NCBI RefSeq assembly: GCF_900018785.1
Contig: NZ_FCOY01000006.1
Location: 186,001-250,000, forward strand
Length of the DNA: 64,000 bases
Source: Xanthomonas massiliensis
Lineage (GTDB): Bacteria; Pseudomonadota; Gammaproteobacteria; Xanthomonadales; Xanthomonadaceae
Reading direction: 5' to 3'
A program made the position numbers and the translations under genes. Numbering within the stretch: position 1 is the stretch's first letter; each line of letters starts with the position of its first letter. The notes beneath the pieces are model-generated. The model had not been told where the DNA came from. It searched no databases and saw nothing but the letters and a program-made list of their open reading frames with translations. Below are positions 15,959 through 24,130 of the stretch, piece by piece.

Positions 15959-17619
15959 GGCACCTGCTCGCTGTGTTTGGTGATCTGCAGCGGTCGCCCC
16001 AAGGCATCGAATACATCAACCGCACGGACGAAATCCTGGCCATCCTGTGCAATCACCTGCTGGCGCAGCGGTGACAATGTTTGCAGGGGAGCGGTATTGG
16101 ATAACACGCCATGCGTCAGTGCCTGCCCGACCTTATCGGGATATGGCATGCCCGAGGTCGATGCATAGACGTACGTCGTCAGCCTTGTGCCGCCGGCGCT
16201 CCCGGAGATTTCTTCTACGGACAGCAGTTTGCCTTCATAGGCGCTCCATTCGTTGCTGTAGGTGTAGCGTTTGACTACGCCCTCCGGACGGGTCTCGTCC
16301 ACCGTGACGGTTGTGGTGCAATTGCTGCCGCAAGCCGTGTCCCAGCTAGCGTTGAGCGGACCGTAGGCATACGTCCACACGGCATTGATGCCCGGTCCCG
16401 AGTAGACGCGGCTTAGCAACGATAGCGAAGTGTAAGTCGCGGGAATCGCCATATGATAGGTGCCGCTCAGGTCGAGATTGCAGATGTAAGGCACCTTCGA
16501 TCGGCCTTTCGACTTTTCCTGCACAGTGAAAGTACCGGACAGGCCGGAGGGTAGCGTCATCGAGCCGGAGATCGGTGCATTCTCGTAACTGGTTATTTCG
16601 CCACAGGCACCGTCATTCTGCCAGCCAAGCGTGGTTTTGAAACTAGCCAGATCGAACGTTGTCGCGGTGCCGTCAGGCAACGTGAGCGAAGACAATGAAC
16701 CACTATTATAAGTATAGCTCCAGATGCGGCTGGCGACGCTCATCCGCAAGATTCTGTTGGCTCCTGCATCCCAGCTGAAGTTCACCGATCTGCCATCACT
16801 TGCGGTAATGGAAAGTAATCGATCATTATCGTAGGCATAGACCAGGTAGTTGCCGAACTGGTCTTCGATGCGAGTGACCAGCAGCATCGCGTTGTAGATG
16901 TTGTCGTGGACCGCCGGCTTACTGCCGATGGGGCTTTCTTCCAGCGAATAGCCGCGACTCAACACCAGCCAATCGAACCAGTAACGGGTACCGTTTGGCG
17001 CGACGGCCAGAAAGCCTTCGCCCTCTGTAGCGTTGGCCGTGTTCGCCAGGCACCCGAATTGCCAGTTATCCGTGGTCAATGCCGGAAAGTTGGCATCGAC
17101 GCCTCCCGGCGCTGCTGGACTGCTTGGTACGCGTTTGATTATTTCCCGGGTTTGTCCATCGATATCTATAAATTGGTAGCCATTCCACCAAAAATTCGCT
17201 GGCACGTGTGCCGTAAGTGCGACGCCTGTAGAAAAGCCAGTGCAACGCCCGTTGCCACTCGGATTCGTCCACAGGTCGTGCGATGGGCTACGAGTCATCA
17301 TGCGTGGGATATTGATGCTCCAATCGCCGAAGCCTGGCGGACTGCTTGGGATCGGTTCTTCCATCGGGTTGAAGCTACGCGCGACAATAATATCTGGGCC
17401 ATTCCCCAATAGCGTAAGATCGGTCTGGAAGAAGGAAATTTCACCCTTGTAGAAACTCATTCGTTCGCCGAAAGGGGCATCGCTTAGCGACTTAACATCC
17501 GTATAGGCCTTGACGCGCTCGTAATAGGCTGGGATCGGGCTCTGTGCTTGCGCTGCAATCGATATTGCCCACAACAAAATTAGGCTACTACTATGCAGAT
17601 CTTTCCATGACCGTCCCAT
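15955..17619 (-). CDS. Secreted Rhs-family companion protein (N-terminal Rhs part)
   Basis: Encodes 554 residues with a signal peptide ending LLWAISIAAQAQ. The body matches the N-terminal region of Rhs/wall-associated-like proteins: FQTDLTLLGNGPDIIVARSF, GFGDWSINIPRM, then YD-type beta elements (VTRIEDQFGNYLVYAYDNDR, LLSITASDGRSVNFSWDAGA) and a final VDVFDALGRPLQITKHSEQ that reads like a YD repeat cut mid-shell. The next gene begins in an ATGA overlap and continues with YD repeats, so a normally single polypeptide appears divided into two exported proteins. Cysteine-rich segments suggest an extracytoplasmic home. It is the first gene of the three-gene operon and its upstream region is AT-rich. 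Confidence 0.8.
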   Translation of the reverse strand: MGRSWKDLHSSSLILLWAISIAAQAQSPIPAYYERVKAYTDVKSLSDAPFGERMSFYKGEISFFQTDLTLLGNGPDIIVARSFNPMEEPIPSSPPGFGDWSINIPRMMTRSPSHDLWTNPSGNGRCTGFSTGVALTAHVPANFWWNGYQFIDIDGQTREIIKRVPSSPAAPGGVDANFPALTTDNWQFGCLANTANATEGEGFLAVAPNGTRYWFDWLVLSRGYSLEESPIGSKPAVHDNIYNAMLLVTRIEDQFGNYLVYAYDNDRLLSITASDGRSVNFSWDAGANRILRMSVASRIWSYTYNSGSLSSLTLPDGTATTFDLASFKTTLGWQNDGACGEITSYENAPISGSMTLPSGLSGTFTVQEKSKGRSKVPYICNLDLSGTYHMAIPATYTSLSLLSRVYSGPGINAVWTYAYGPLNASWDTACGSNCTTTVTVDETRPEGVVKRYTYSNEWSAYEGKLLSVEEISGSAGGTRLTTYVYASTSGMPYPDKVGQALTHGVLSNTAPLQTLSPLRQQVIAQDGQDFVRAVDVFDALGRPLQITKHSEQVP

Positions 17620-17881
17620 TGTTATCTCCAGTTGAGATTTATTATCCAGTTGGAATTTATTATTTTGTTTTCAGGGTGCTATTGATAATTAATATTGGAA
17701 AATAAATGCGCAATTTGTGGATTTCTGTCTCATTGCAATATTCTGCATTCGGCGTGTTGCGCTTGGAAGACGGGCGTAACCTTCTTGACGCAATCCCCGG
17801 CAACCAATTGATTGTCGGCTGGATCATCATAGTATTCAAGCCGGTTGAGATTGGTGCGTTGTTACCTTAATTGTGATCAAT
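17620..17881 (-). promoter_or_regulatory. AT-rich promoter region of the Rhs operon
   Basis: This is the only strongly AT-rich stretch in the window. On the reverse strand, TTGCGC (near 17711) and AATTAT (near 17688) are spaced 17 bp, a weak sigma-70-like pair upstream of the Rhs companion start at 17619. The low GC matches recently acquired DNA of the kind silenced by H-NS/MvaT-type proteins. No open frame is supported in it. The exact promoter elements are a guess. Confidence 0.35.
17628..17663 (-). repeat. 18-bp tandem direct repeat in the Rhs operon leader
   Basis: Two adjacent 18-bp units, CCAGTTGAGATTTATTAT and CCAGTTGGAATTTATTAT (plus strand), match at 16 positions. They lie 9-44 bp upstream of the Rhs companion start codon, so on the transcript they fall in the 5' untranslated leader or at the promoter edge. 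They could bind a regulator or an RNA, but this is position-based inference. Confidence 0.7.
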
Positions 17882-18670
17882 CTATTTTTCTTGAAAGGCC
17901 GTGTTGGCCGGGCCATGAGAACTGGTCGCCACCACATCCACCCCGACTTCCAGCGCGTCGTGGCGCCACGATTCCAGGTCCAGTTCGACGATGCGGTCGT
18001 CGACGTCGTAGTTCAGGCGTTGCAGGTGCAGGCAGGGCGCGCCGGCGGTGGAGTGCAGCAGGGTGGCCTGGCGGGCGTCGAGGGCGGCGGGGAACAGGCT
18101 CAGGCGGCTGCGGGCCAGGTGCAGCCCCATGGCGTCGAGCACGGCGCCGAGCGAGCCGGCCAGGTCGTGGTCGAGCAGGGCCGGGGCCCAGTCGGTGCGC
18201 AGCACGTTGGTCTCCAGCAGCACGGCGCGGCGGTCGATCCAGCGGCGGCGGTGCAGGACGAATACCTGCTCCTGCGGCGTGGCCAGCGCCATGCGCGCGG
18301 CCAGGTCGGCGCCGGCCGGCTGGCGCCGGGCGGACAGCAGCTCGGTGCGCGGGATGCGGCCCTGCGCGGCCACGTACTGCATGAAGCCGGCGATGGAGGT
18401 GGGGTCGTAGCGGATCCGCGCCGGGCTGACGAACCAGCCGCGCCGGTTCTCGCGGTAGATGCGGCCCTCCGCTTCCAGCTGCTGCAGGGCCTGGCGCAGG
18501 GTGATGCGGGTGCAGCCGTAGCGTTCGGCCAGTTCGCGCTCCACCGGCAGGCGCTGGTCCGGGCCCCATTCGCCGGCGGCGATGCCGGCGAGCAGGGAGG
18601 CGGCGATGGCGTGCTGGCGATGGGGGACCACGGGCATTCCGTCGCGGCGGGAGGGCCGCGTCGCCGCCAT
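17882..18670 (-). CDS. GntR-family regulator with UTRA domain (HutC subfamily)
   Basis: Encodes 262 residues from the ATG at 18670; one at 18637 is also possible, and the longest frame would overlap pnuC. The N-terminal winged helix (LPVERELAERYGCTRITLRQ, ALQQLEAEGRIYRENRRGWF) is classic GntR. From about residue 95 the UTRA effector domain follows (YVLHRRR-type core: VFVLHRRRWIDRRAVLLETN; ends RIVELDLESWRHDALEVGVD). It is last in the kinase-receptor-permease operon. The perfect palindrome upstream of that operon (22959-22974) fits the TGGTCTAGACCA-type site bound by DasR/NagR/PhnF-like members, so autoregulated repression of the operon is likely. The effector is unknown. Confidence 0.85.
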   Translation of the reverse strand: MAATRPSRRDGMPVVPHRQHAIAASLLAGIAAGEWGPDQRLPVERELAERYGCTRITLRQALQQLEAEGRIYRENRRGWFVSPARIRYDPTSIAGFMQYVAAQGRIPRTELLSARRQPAGADLAARMALATPQEQVFVLHRRRWIDRRAVLLETNVLRTDWAPALLDHDLAGSLGAVLDAMGLHLARSRLSLFPAALDARQATLLHSTAGAPCLHLQRLNYDVDDRIVELDLESWRHDALEVGVDVVATSSHGPANTAFQEK

Positions 18671-18698
18671 GGTAGCGGGGCGGGCCGCGGCGCCGGGA

Positions 18699-19271
18699 TC
18701 AGGCCGCACCGGCGGCTGCCCGGCGTTCGGCGCGCCAGCTGCGCAGGCCGTACACGGCCAGGCCGACGAAGCCGGCGTACAGGGCGGCGGTCAGCGGCAG
18801 CGCCTTGTACGCGAACAGGGCGACGTAGGCGCTGTCGAGCACGATCCACAGGGTCCAGCTGGCGATGCGCTTGCGTGCCGCCCAGAAGCTGGCGACCAGG
18901 CTGAAGGCGGTGAGCGTGGCATCCACCCAGGGCAGGGCGGCATCGGTCCAGGCGTGCATGACCACGCCCAGGACGATGGCGCCCAGCGTGCCGGCCGCCA
19001 GCGAGGCCAGCATTTCCGGCCGCGGCAGCGCGGTCGGCGCGATGCGCCCGTCGGCCAGGCGGCCGCGGCTCCATTGCCACCAGCCATAGCCCTGCAGTAC
19101 CGCGTACACGCACTGCAGCAGCATGTCCGAGTACAGCTTCCATTGGTGGAACAGCCAGGCATAGAGCAACACCGCGACCACGCCGACCGGCCAGCACCAG
19201 CGGATGCGGCGGGCGGTCAGCCAGACGCCGAGCACGTTGACCAGGACGGCGATGATTTCGATAGAGGACAT
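18699..19271 (-). CDS. pnuC: PnuC-family vitamin/nucleoside permease
   Basis: Encodes 190 residues of mostly hydrophobic sequence with about seven membrane segments (IEIIAVLVNVLGVWLTARRI; PVGVVAVLLYAWLFHQWKLY; LQCVYAVLQGYGWWQWSRG). This matches PnuC-type facilitators, including the YGWWQW aromatic signature. PnuC members move nicotinamide riboside; close paralogues carry thiamine (PnuT) or riboflavin (PnuX), and transport is driven by trapping through phosphorylation inside the cell. Its operon also encodes a TonB-dependent receptor for outer-membrane passage and a phosphotransferase that could do the trapping. pncB lies about 5 kb away but in another transcription unit. The substrate is therefore undecided. 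Confidence 0.85.
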   Translation of the reverse strand: MSSIEIIAVLVNVLGVWLTARRIRWCWPVGVVAVLLYAWLFHQWKLYSDMLLQCVYAVLQGYGWWQWSRGRLADGRIAPTALPRPEMLASLAAGTLGAIVLGVVMHAWTDAALPWVDATLTAFSLVASFWAARKRIASWTLWIVLDSAYVALFAYKALPLTAALYAGFVGLAVYGLRSWRAERRAAAGAA

Positions 19272-19495
19272 GGTGAAGGGAATGATGGGCGCGGTGGCGC
19301 GTCGTGTCGCGGGGAAGGGAGGGCCGCCGGGAGGCGCGGGGCCTGCGGGTCCGCCACGATGCCGTTCTTGCGGTTGCCGGGCCGGGAAACGGCCTGGCAG
19401 GTGTGGCTGGGCCGGTGGCGCCGCCCGGGTCGGGATGCGCCACCAGGGGCGCTTGGCGATCGCGCTCCCGGGTGGCGTACGCACCCGCAAGGCGG

Positions 19496-21688
19496 TCAGT
19501 CGAAGTCGAAGCGCACCGACAGGCGGGCGCTGCGCGGCGCGCCCGGGAACAGGTACACGTCGCCCAGGTAATCGCCGGTGTCGCGCCAGTAGAACTTGTC
19601 GGTGAGGTTGTCCACCGACAGCCACCAGGTGGTCGGCACGCTGCCGAGCCGAACCGCGTAGCGCGCGCCCAGGTTGTAGACGGTGTAGCCGCCGACATCG
19701 ACCTCGCCGGTGCGGTCGGCGTACTTGCGCGCCGAATACTGTGCCCCGCCCAGCAGTGCCAGGCCCTCGACGCCGGGCACGGCCCAGCTGGCCTGCACGC
19801 TGCCGCGCAGGCGCGGCACGTTCAGGGCCTGGTGGCCCGCGTAGGCCGCCACGCCGGTGTCCTCGGTACGCGCGCGGATGCCGGCCAGCGACGTCCACAG
19901 GGTCAGCCCGTCGGCCACTTCGCCGCTGGCGGACAGCTCGATGCCGCGGTTGTGCAGCCGGCCCTGCTGTACGTACAGGAACGAGCCGTCGGCCTGCGGC
20001 TGGGCGAACTGGTAGGCCTGGCGGATGTCGAACAGGGCCGCACCCAGCAGCACGCCGCCGCGCTGCACGTGCGCGCCGATCTCGCGCTGGTAGGCGGTGG
20101 TGGGCGGCAGGATCTCGTCGGCGTTGCTGGCGAACCAGGCCGCCTCGGTGCCCGGCGCGATCGCCTTGGAGAAGCTGGCGTAGAGCGACACGTCCGCGGC
20201 CGGCTTGAACAGCAGCGCAGCGTGCGGCAGCAGGTCGCTGCGGCGGGTATGGCGGGTCATCGCGCCGTCGCGGTCGCGCACGCGCTCGTCGTAGCGGACC
20301 TGGCGCGCCCCGAGCAGCAGCTGCCAGGCCTCGCCCAGGCCGATGCGGTCGCTGGCGAACAGTGCCTTCTGCACCGCGTCCAGGCGGCGAACCTTGGGGC
20401 CGAGCTCGGCGTCGTCGGCCGGCGCGAACACCGGCGGATCGGCATCGATGCCGGCGGTGCCGACCCATTCGTTGATCGAGCCGTGGCGATCGACGGTGCG
20501 GTGCAGCCAGTCCACGCCGGCCGTGAGCTGGTGGCTGGCCGCGCCGGTGGCGAACGTGCCCTCGAGGCTGGCCTTCACCTGGTCGGCGCGGCGCGTGTCG
20601 CCGGGGCTGCGGTAGTCGGACACGTCGTAGGCGCCGTCGCTGCCGAAGAAGTTGGCCACGTCGATGCCCGCGCAGCTCGCGGCGCCGTAGCAGCCCCACG
20701 GGAAGGCGGAGAAGTCGTCGATCACCACGCGGCTGTGCGAGGCGGCCAGCGTCGCGCTCCAGGCGTCGCCGAAGCTGTAGCGGTAGCGGGCCTGGGCGTT
20801 GAGCGCGGCCATGTCCACCGGGCGCGCCCAGGGCTGGTAGCCGAGCAGGCGGTGCACGTCGATGTCGTGCGGGACGACGCTGCCGCCGAGCAGCTGGTAG
20901 CCGGGCACCGAGCGCTGCGCCCGGTCCTGGTATTCCACGTCCAGCTGCAGCAGCTGGTTGCCGGCGATCTTCCAGTCGCCGGCCAGCGAGAGGAAGTTGC
21001 GGTGGCCGTCGGCGTGGTCCACGTAGCTGCGCATGTCCTCGTGCGCGGCGTTCACGCGCAGGCCGAACTGGCGCTCCGGGCCGAACCAGTCGCCCCAGTC
21101 GCCGGCGTAGTAGCGCCCGCCCTGGTCGTCGGTGCCCAGGGTCAGGCTGCGCACGTGCTCGGGGCGCTTGGTGACGTAGTCGACCAGGCCGCCCGGTTCG
21201 TTCACCCCCGACTGCAGGCCGGACAGGCCCTTGAGCACCTGCACCTGCTGCTTGTTCTCCAGCGCCACCTCCTGCTCGCCGACCACGGTCATGCCGTCGA
21301 TGCGGTAGCTGTTGGCGGCGTTGAGCGAATAGCCGCGGATGGACCAGTTGCCGTAGTAGCCGATCGGCGCGTAGGCCTCGCCGCTGGAGGCGTCGTTGCG
21401 CAGCACCTCGGCGAGCACGCGGGCCTGGCGGTCGTCGAGCAGCTGGCGGTCGATCACCGCGACTGCGGCCGGGGTGTCGAGTAGGGATGCCTCGCCGAAG
21501 CCGCCCAGGTCGGTGCGGCCGGCACGGCGGCCGCGCACGTCCACGGTATCGAGCTGCACCGGCGACGGCGATGCCTGCGTCGCGGCCGCCTGCGCCGCGG
21601 CGTCGTCGGCGCGGGCATGGCCGTTCAGGCCGAGCGCCAGGGCCAGGGCCAGTGCCAAGGGGGCGGGAGTCATGCGTGCAAGGGACAT
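19496..21688 (-). CDS. TonB-dependent outer-membrane receptor
   Basis: Encodes 730 residues from the ATG at 21688, with a GAGG site about eight bases upstream. A signal peptide (LALALALALGLNGHARA) precedes a TonB-box-like VQLDTVDVRG and the plug domain (SLLDTPAAVAVIDRQLLDDR, YYGNWSIRGYSLNAANSYRI, LKGLSGLQSGVNEPGGLVDY). The 22-strand barrel follows, ending VDNLTDKFYWRDTGDY and ARLSVRFDFD. The plug most resembles siderophore-type receptors, yet the gene sits between a kinase and a PnuC permease, which points to a vitamin or nucleoside substrate instead. The last residue is Asp rather than the usual Phe, which is slightly atypical. Confidence 0.92.
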   Translation of the reverse strand: MSLARMTPAPLALALALALGLNGHARADDAAAQAAATQASPSPVQLDTVDVRGRRAGRTDLGGFGEASLLDTPAAVAVIDRQLLDDRQARVLAEVLRNDASSGEAYAPIGYYGNWSIRGYSLNAANSYRIDGMTVVGEQEVALENKQQVQVLKGLSGLQSGVNEPGGLVDYVTKRPEHVRSLTLGTDDQGGRYYAGDWGDWFGPERQFGLRVNAAHEDMRSYVDHADGHRNFLSLAGDWKIAGNQLLQLDVEYQDRAQRSVPGYQLLGGSVVPHDIDVHRLLGYQPWARPVDMAALNAQARYRYSFGDAWSATLAASHSRVVIDDFSAFPWGCYGAASCAGIDVANFFGSDGAYDVSDYRSPGDTRRADQVKASLEGTFATGAASHQLTAGVDWLHRTVDRHGSINEWVGTAGIDADPPVFAPADDAELGPKVRRLDAVQKALFASDRIGLGEAWQLLLGARQVRYDERVRDRDGAMTRHTRRSDLLPHAALLFKPAADVSLYASFSKAIAPGTEAAWFASNADEILPPTTAYQREIGAHVQRGGVLLGAALFDIRQAYQFAQPQADGSFLYVQQGRLHNRGIELSASGEVADGLTLWTSLAGIRARTEDTGVAAYAGHQALNVPRLRGSVQASWAVPGVEGLALLGGAQYSARKYADRTGEVDVGGYTVYNLGARYAVRLGSVPTTWWLSVDNLTDKFYWRDTGDYLGDVYLFPGAPRSARLSVRFDFD

Positions 21689-21740
21689 GGGTTGCCTCGG
21701 GTGATGGGACGAAGGAAGAAGGAATGGATGCAGGCGCGTG

Positions 21741-22892
21741 TCAGGGCGCCTGCGCGGCACGGCGTGCCAGGTGCCGCAGCAGGGCCTGGCCCTGCGCGCC
21801 GGCGAACCAGTCGGCGTGGCCGAGCAGGTAGCGTTCCCAGGCGATGCGGGCGTGGGCGTCCGAACCGGTGATGCCTGCGTAGTACTCGACCTCGCTCAGG
21901 GCGAAGTCGGCATGGGCGATGGGCAGCAGCGCGGCCAGGGCGCGCAGCGTGGCCGCCTCCAGCGGCAGCACCGCGGCGTAGCCGTGCAGCAGGGCATCGA
22001 GCTGGTCGAGTTCGGCCACGGCCGCATGGCCGTCGTCCAGCGCCAGCCACGGCACCAGGTTGCGCTCGATGGCGATGGCCAGGTCGTACAGGGCGAAACT
22101 GCGGTCGGCCAGGCCGAAGTCGAGTACCGCCGAGACTTGCGCGGCTCCGGTCGCGCCCGTGTGCCACAGCAGGTTGGAGGCGTGCCAGTCGCCGTGCGTC
22201 CACAGCGCTGCCGGCGCTGCCAGGACCTCGCGGGCGCCGGCATGCCACGGAAGCAGGTGGCGTGCCAGTTCCGCGCGCCAGTCGCGCCCGGCCAGCCACC
22301 GGGCCAGCGCGGGCCGCCGCGGCAGGTCGCGCACGATCGCCTGCAGCGGATCGGCCTGGCCGAACAGGCGCAGGTTGCCCACCAGCAGCGAGGTGGAGCG
22401 CGGCGCGGCGGGATGGCCGGCGGCGGCGCGGTGCAGGCGCGCGAGCATGGCACCGGCGGCCTCGGCATGCGCCGGTGCGCGGAACGCGGTCCAGGAGGGA
22501 GCGTCGCGGTACAGATCCTCGCCGGTGGCGGCGCGCTGGATCTCGTAGGTCCAGTGGCCATCGGCGAACGCGCTGTGCCCGCCGCCATCGCGCAGCAGCG
22601 CGGGTACCGGCAGGCCGCGCGCACGCAGGTGTTCGATGAAGCGGTGCTCCTCGGCCAGCGTGGCGACGTCGCGCAGGCGCCGGTGGTGGCGCTTGACGAA
22701 CAGCGTGCCCAGGCGCGTGTCCGCGGCGGCGGCGGCGGAGAACGGCCGCGGGCTGTGCCAGCGCAGGCCGCGCAGCACGCCGGGCAGGCCGGCACGGGCC
22801 AGCACGCGGTCGACCTCGTCCTCGCGCAGCGCCGGCCAGTCGGCGGCGATGGCCGCCGCGCCCAGGCCGTGCATCAGGTGGGTGTCGTTCAT
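21741..22892 (-). CDS. APH-superfamily small-molecule phosphotransferase
   Basis: Encodes 383 residues of the aminoglycoside phosphotransferase/choline kinase fold. Visible elements are the nucleotide-binding lysine region (TRLGTLFVKRHHRRLRDV, then EEHRFIEHLRARGLPVP), the Brenner motif HGDWHASNLLW with catalytic Asp, and the metal-binding VLDFGLADRS followed by LYDLAIAIERNLVPW. It is the first gene of the operon and starts 66 bp after the palindromic operator. In context it probably phosphorylates and traps the compound brought in by the receptor and PnuC permease, as nicotinamide riboside kinase or thiamine kinase would. This pairing is inference; antibiotic resistance is unlikely. Confidence 0.82.
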   Translation of the reverse strand: MNDTHLMHGLGAAAIAADWPALREDEVDRVLARAGLPGVLRGLRWHSPRPFSAAAAADTRLGTLFVKRHHRRLRDVATLAEEHRFIEHLRARGLPVPALLRDGGGHSAFADGHWTYEIQRAATGEDLYRDAPSWTAFRAPAHAEAAGAMLARLHRAAAGHPAAPRSTSLLVGNLRLFGQADPLQAIVRDLPRRPALARWLAGRDWRAELARHLLPWHAGAREVLAAPAALWTHGDWHASNLLWHTGATGAAQVSAVLDFGLADRSFALYDLAIAIERNLVPWLALDDGHAAVAELDQLDALLHGYAAVLPLEAATLRALAALLPIAHADFALSEVEYYAGITGSDAHARIAWERYLLGHADWFAGAQGQALLRHLARRAAQAP

Positions 22893-22958
22893 GGCAGGAC
22901 CCCGGTGGCGAGCGGGCGGACGCGCGCATGGCGGTGTGGCGGCGTGCGGGCGGCGGGG

Positions 22959-22974
22959 GCTGGTCTAGACCAGC
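22959..22974 (-). promoter_or_regulatory. Palindromic GntR/UTRA operator
   Basis: GCTGGTCTAGACCAGC is a perfect 16-bp inverted repeat, 66 bp upstream of the phosphotransferase start. Its TGGTCTAGACCA core is the same as in the consensus sites of DasR, NagR and PhnF, all GntR regulators with UTRA domains. A regulator of that class closes the downstream operon. The rest of the gap 22893-23269 shows no gene, riboswitch or terminator that I can support. Confidence 0.75.
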
Positions 22975-23269
22975 GCGGTGGCGTTTCGGGAGCTCGTCCG
23001 GCGTGGGAGCCGGCCCTGGAGACGGCGCTGCCGGGCCGTCGGGAGGCGCGCGTTTCGCCGGGGCGAAGGCGGCATCGGAATGTGCGGGGCAGCGTGGGAC
23101 GAAGAAAGGCGCTGGCCGTCATGATGTCGTGCCGCGGAAGGGATCCGCGGACCGCGGTGCGCGGCACGGGGCCGACGCAGGCACGGGGCGCGCATTATGC
23201 ACGCCCGGGCCGGGCGCCGCCATGCACGCCGAACTTCTGCGCCAGGCGCACAACCGCGATAATCGCGGC

Positions 23270-24130
23270 ATGGAAGAGCCCCGCATCGCCGCCGTCGTCG
23301 TGACCTACCGCAGCGGCGCCACGCTCGACGCCTGCCTGGGCCGCCTGCGCGCGGCCGCCGGCGTGGCCCAGATCCGGGTGGTGGACAACGGCTCGGACGA
23401 CGACAGCGTGGCCGTCGCCCAGCAGCACGCCATCGCCGATCCGCGGGTGAAGTTCATCGCCAATCCCGACAACCCGGGCTTCGCCGCGGCCTGCAACCAG
23501 GGTGCGGCGGCCTCGGACGCGCCGTGGCTGGCCTTCGTCAACCCGGACCTGATGGTCGAGCAGAACACGCTGGCGCACCTGTGCGGGCTGGCGGCCGGCC
23601 AGGGCGAGGCGCTGCTCGGTGCCGAGCAGGTGGACGAGGCCGGACGGCCCGATCCGGCGGTGCGCCGGCGCGACCCGGACTTCGCCGCGATGCTGCTCTC
23701 GCCGCGGCGCGGCGCGGACCTGGCGCTGGCCGCCGACGGCAGCGCGCTGCAGGCGGTACCGGCGATCTCCGGCGCGCTGATGCTGTTGCCGCGCGCGCTG
23801 TTCGATCGCCTCGGCGGCTGGGATGCGGGCTACCGCCTGCACGCCGAGGACCTGGACCTGTGCCGGCGCGCGCGCCAGGCCGGCGCCTTCGTCGGCATCG
23901 CCAACGGGCTGCGCGTGGTCCACGTGCGCGGCGTGTCCAGCGCCTCGGTGCCGCTGTTCGTGGAATGGCACAAGCACCGCGGCCTGTGGCGCTACTTCCG
24001 CAAGTTCGAGGCCCCGCGACGCAGCCTGCCGGTGCAGGCCGGCGTGGCGGTGGCCATCTGTGCACACCTGGCGGCCAGGATCGCTTCTATCCTGGCCGCC
24101 AACCTACGCGCCTCGGCGGCCCCGCGATGA
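23270..24130 (+). CDS. GT2-family glycosyltransferase
   Basis: Encodes 286 residues of the WbbL/rhamnosyltransferase-like GT2 group. The nucleotide-sugar binding N-terminus ([31 protein letters not shown]), [15 protein letters not shown], the DXD equivalent FVNPDLMV, and the acceptor motif [20 protein letters not shown] are all present. A hydrophobic C-terminal helix ([20 protein letters not shown]) could tether it to the membrane. It probably transfers a sugar to a surface polysaccharide or lipid carrier. The ATG at 23270 is chosen because the family starts just before the first beta strand. It ends in an ATGA overlap with pncB. Confidence 0.88.
   Translation: MEEPRIAAVVVTYRSGATLDACLGRLRAAAGVAQIRVVDNGSDDDSVAVAQQHAIADPRVKFIANPDNPGFAAACNQGAAASDAPWLAFVNPDLMVEQNTLAHLCGLAAGQGEALLGAEQVDEAGRPDPAVRRRDPDFAAMLLSPRRGADLALAADGSALQAVPAISGALMLLPRALFDRLGGWDAGYRLHAEDLDLCRRARQAGAFVGIANGLRVVHVRGVSSASVPLFVEWHKHRGLWRYFRKFEAPRRSLPVQAGVAVAICAHLAARIASILAANLRASAAPR

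Noticed and set aside
21741-22892. Aminoglycoside resistance gene
   Set aside because: The APH fold is shared by many small-molecule kinases, and operon context with a receptor and PnuC permease points to nutrient trapping.
22893-23269. Possible thiamine riboswitch before the receptor-PnuC operon
   Set aside because: No CTGAGA/ACCTGAT-type THI-box core is present; the only clear element is the TGGTCTAGACCA palindrome.
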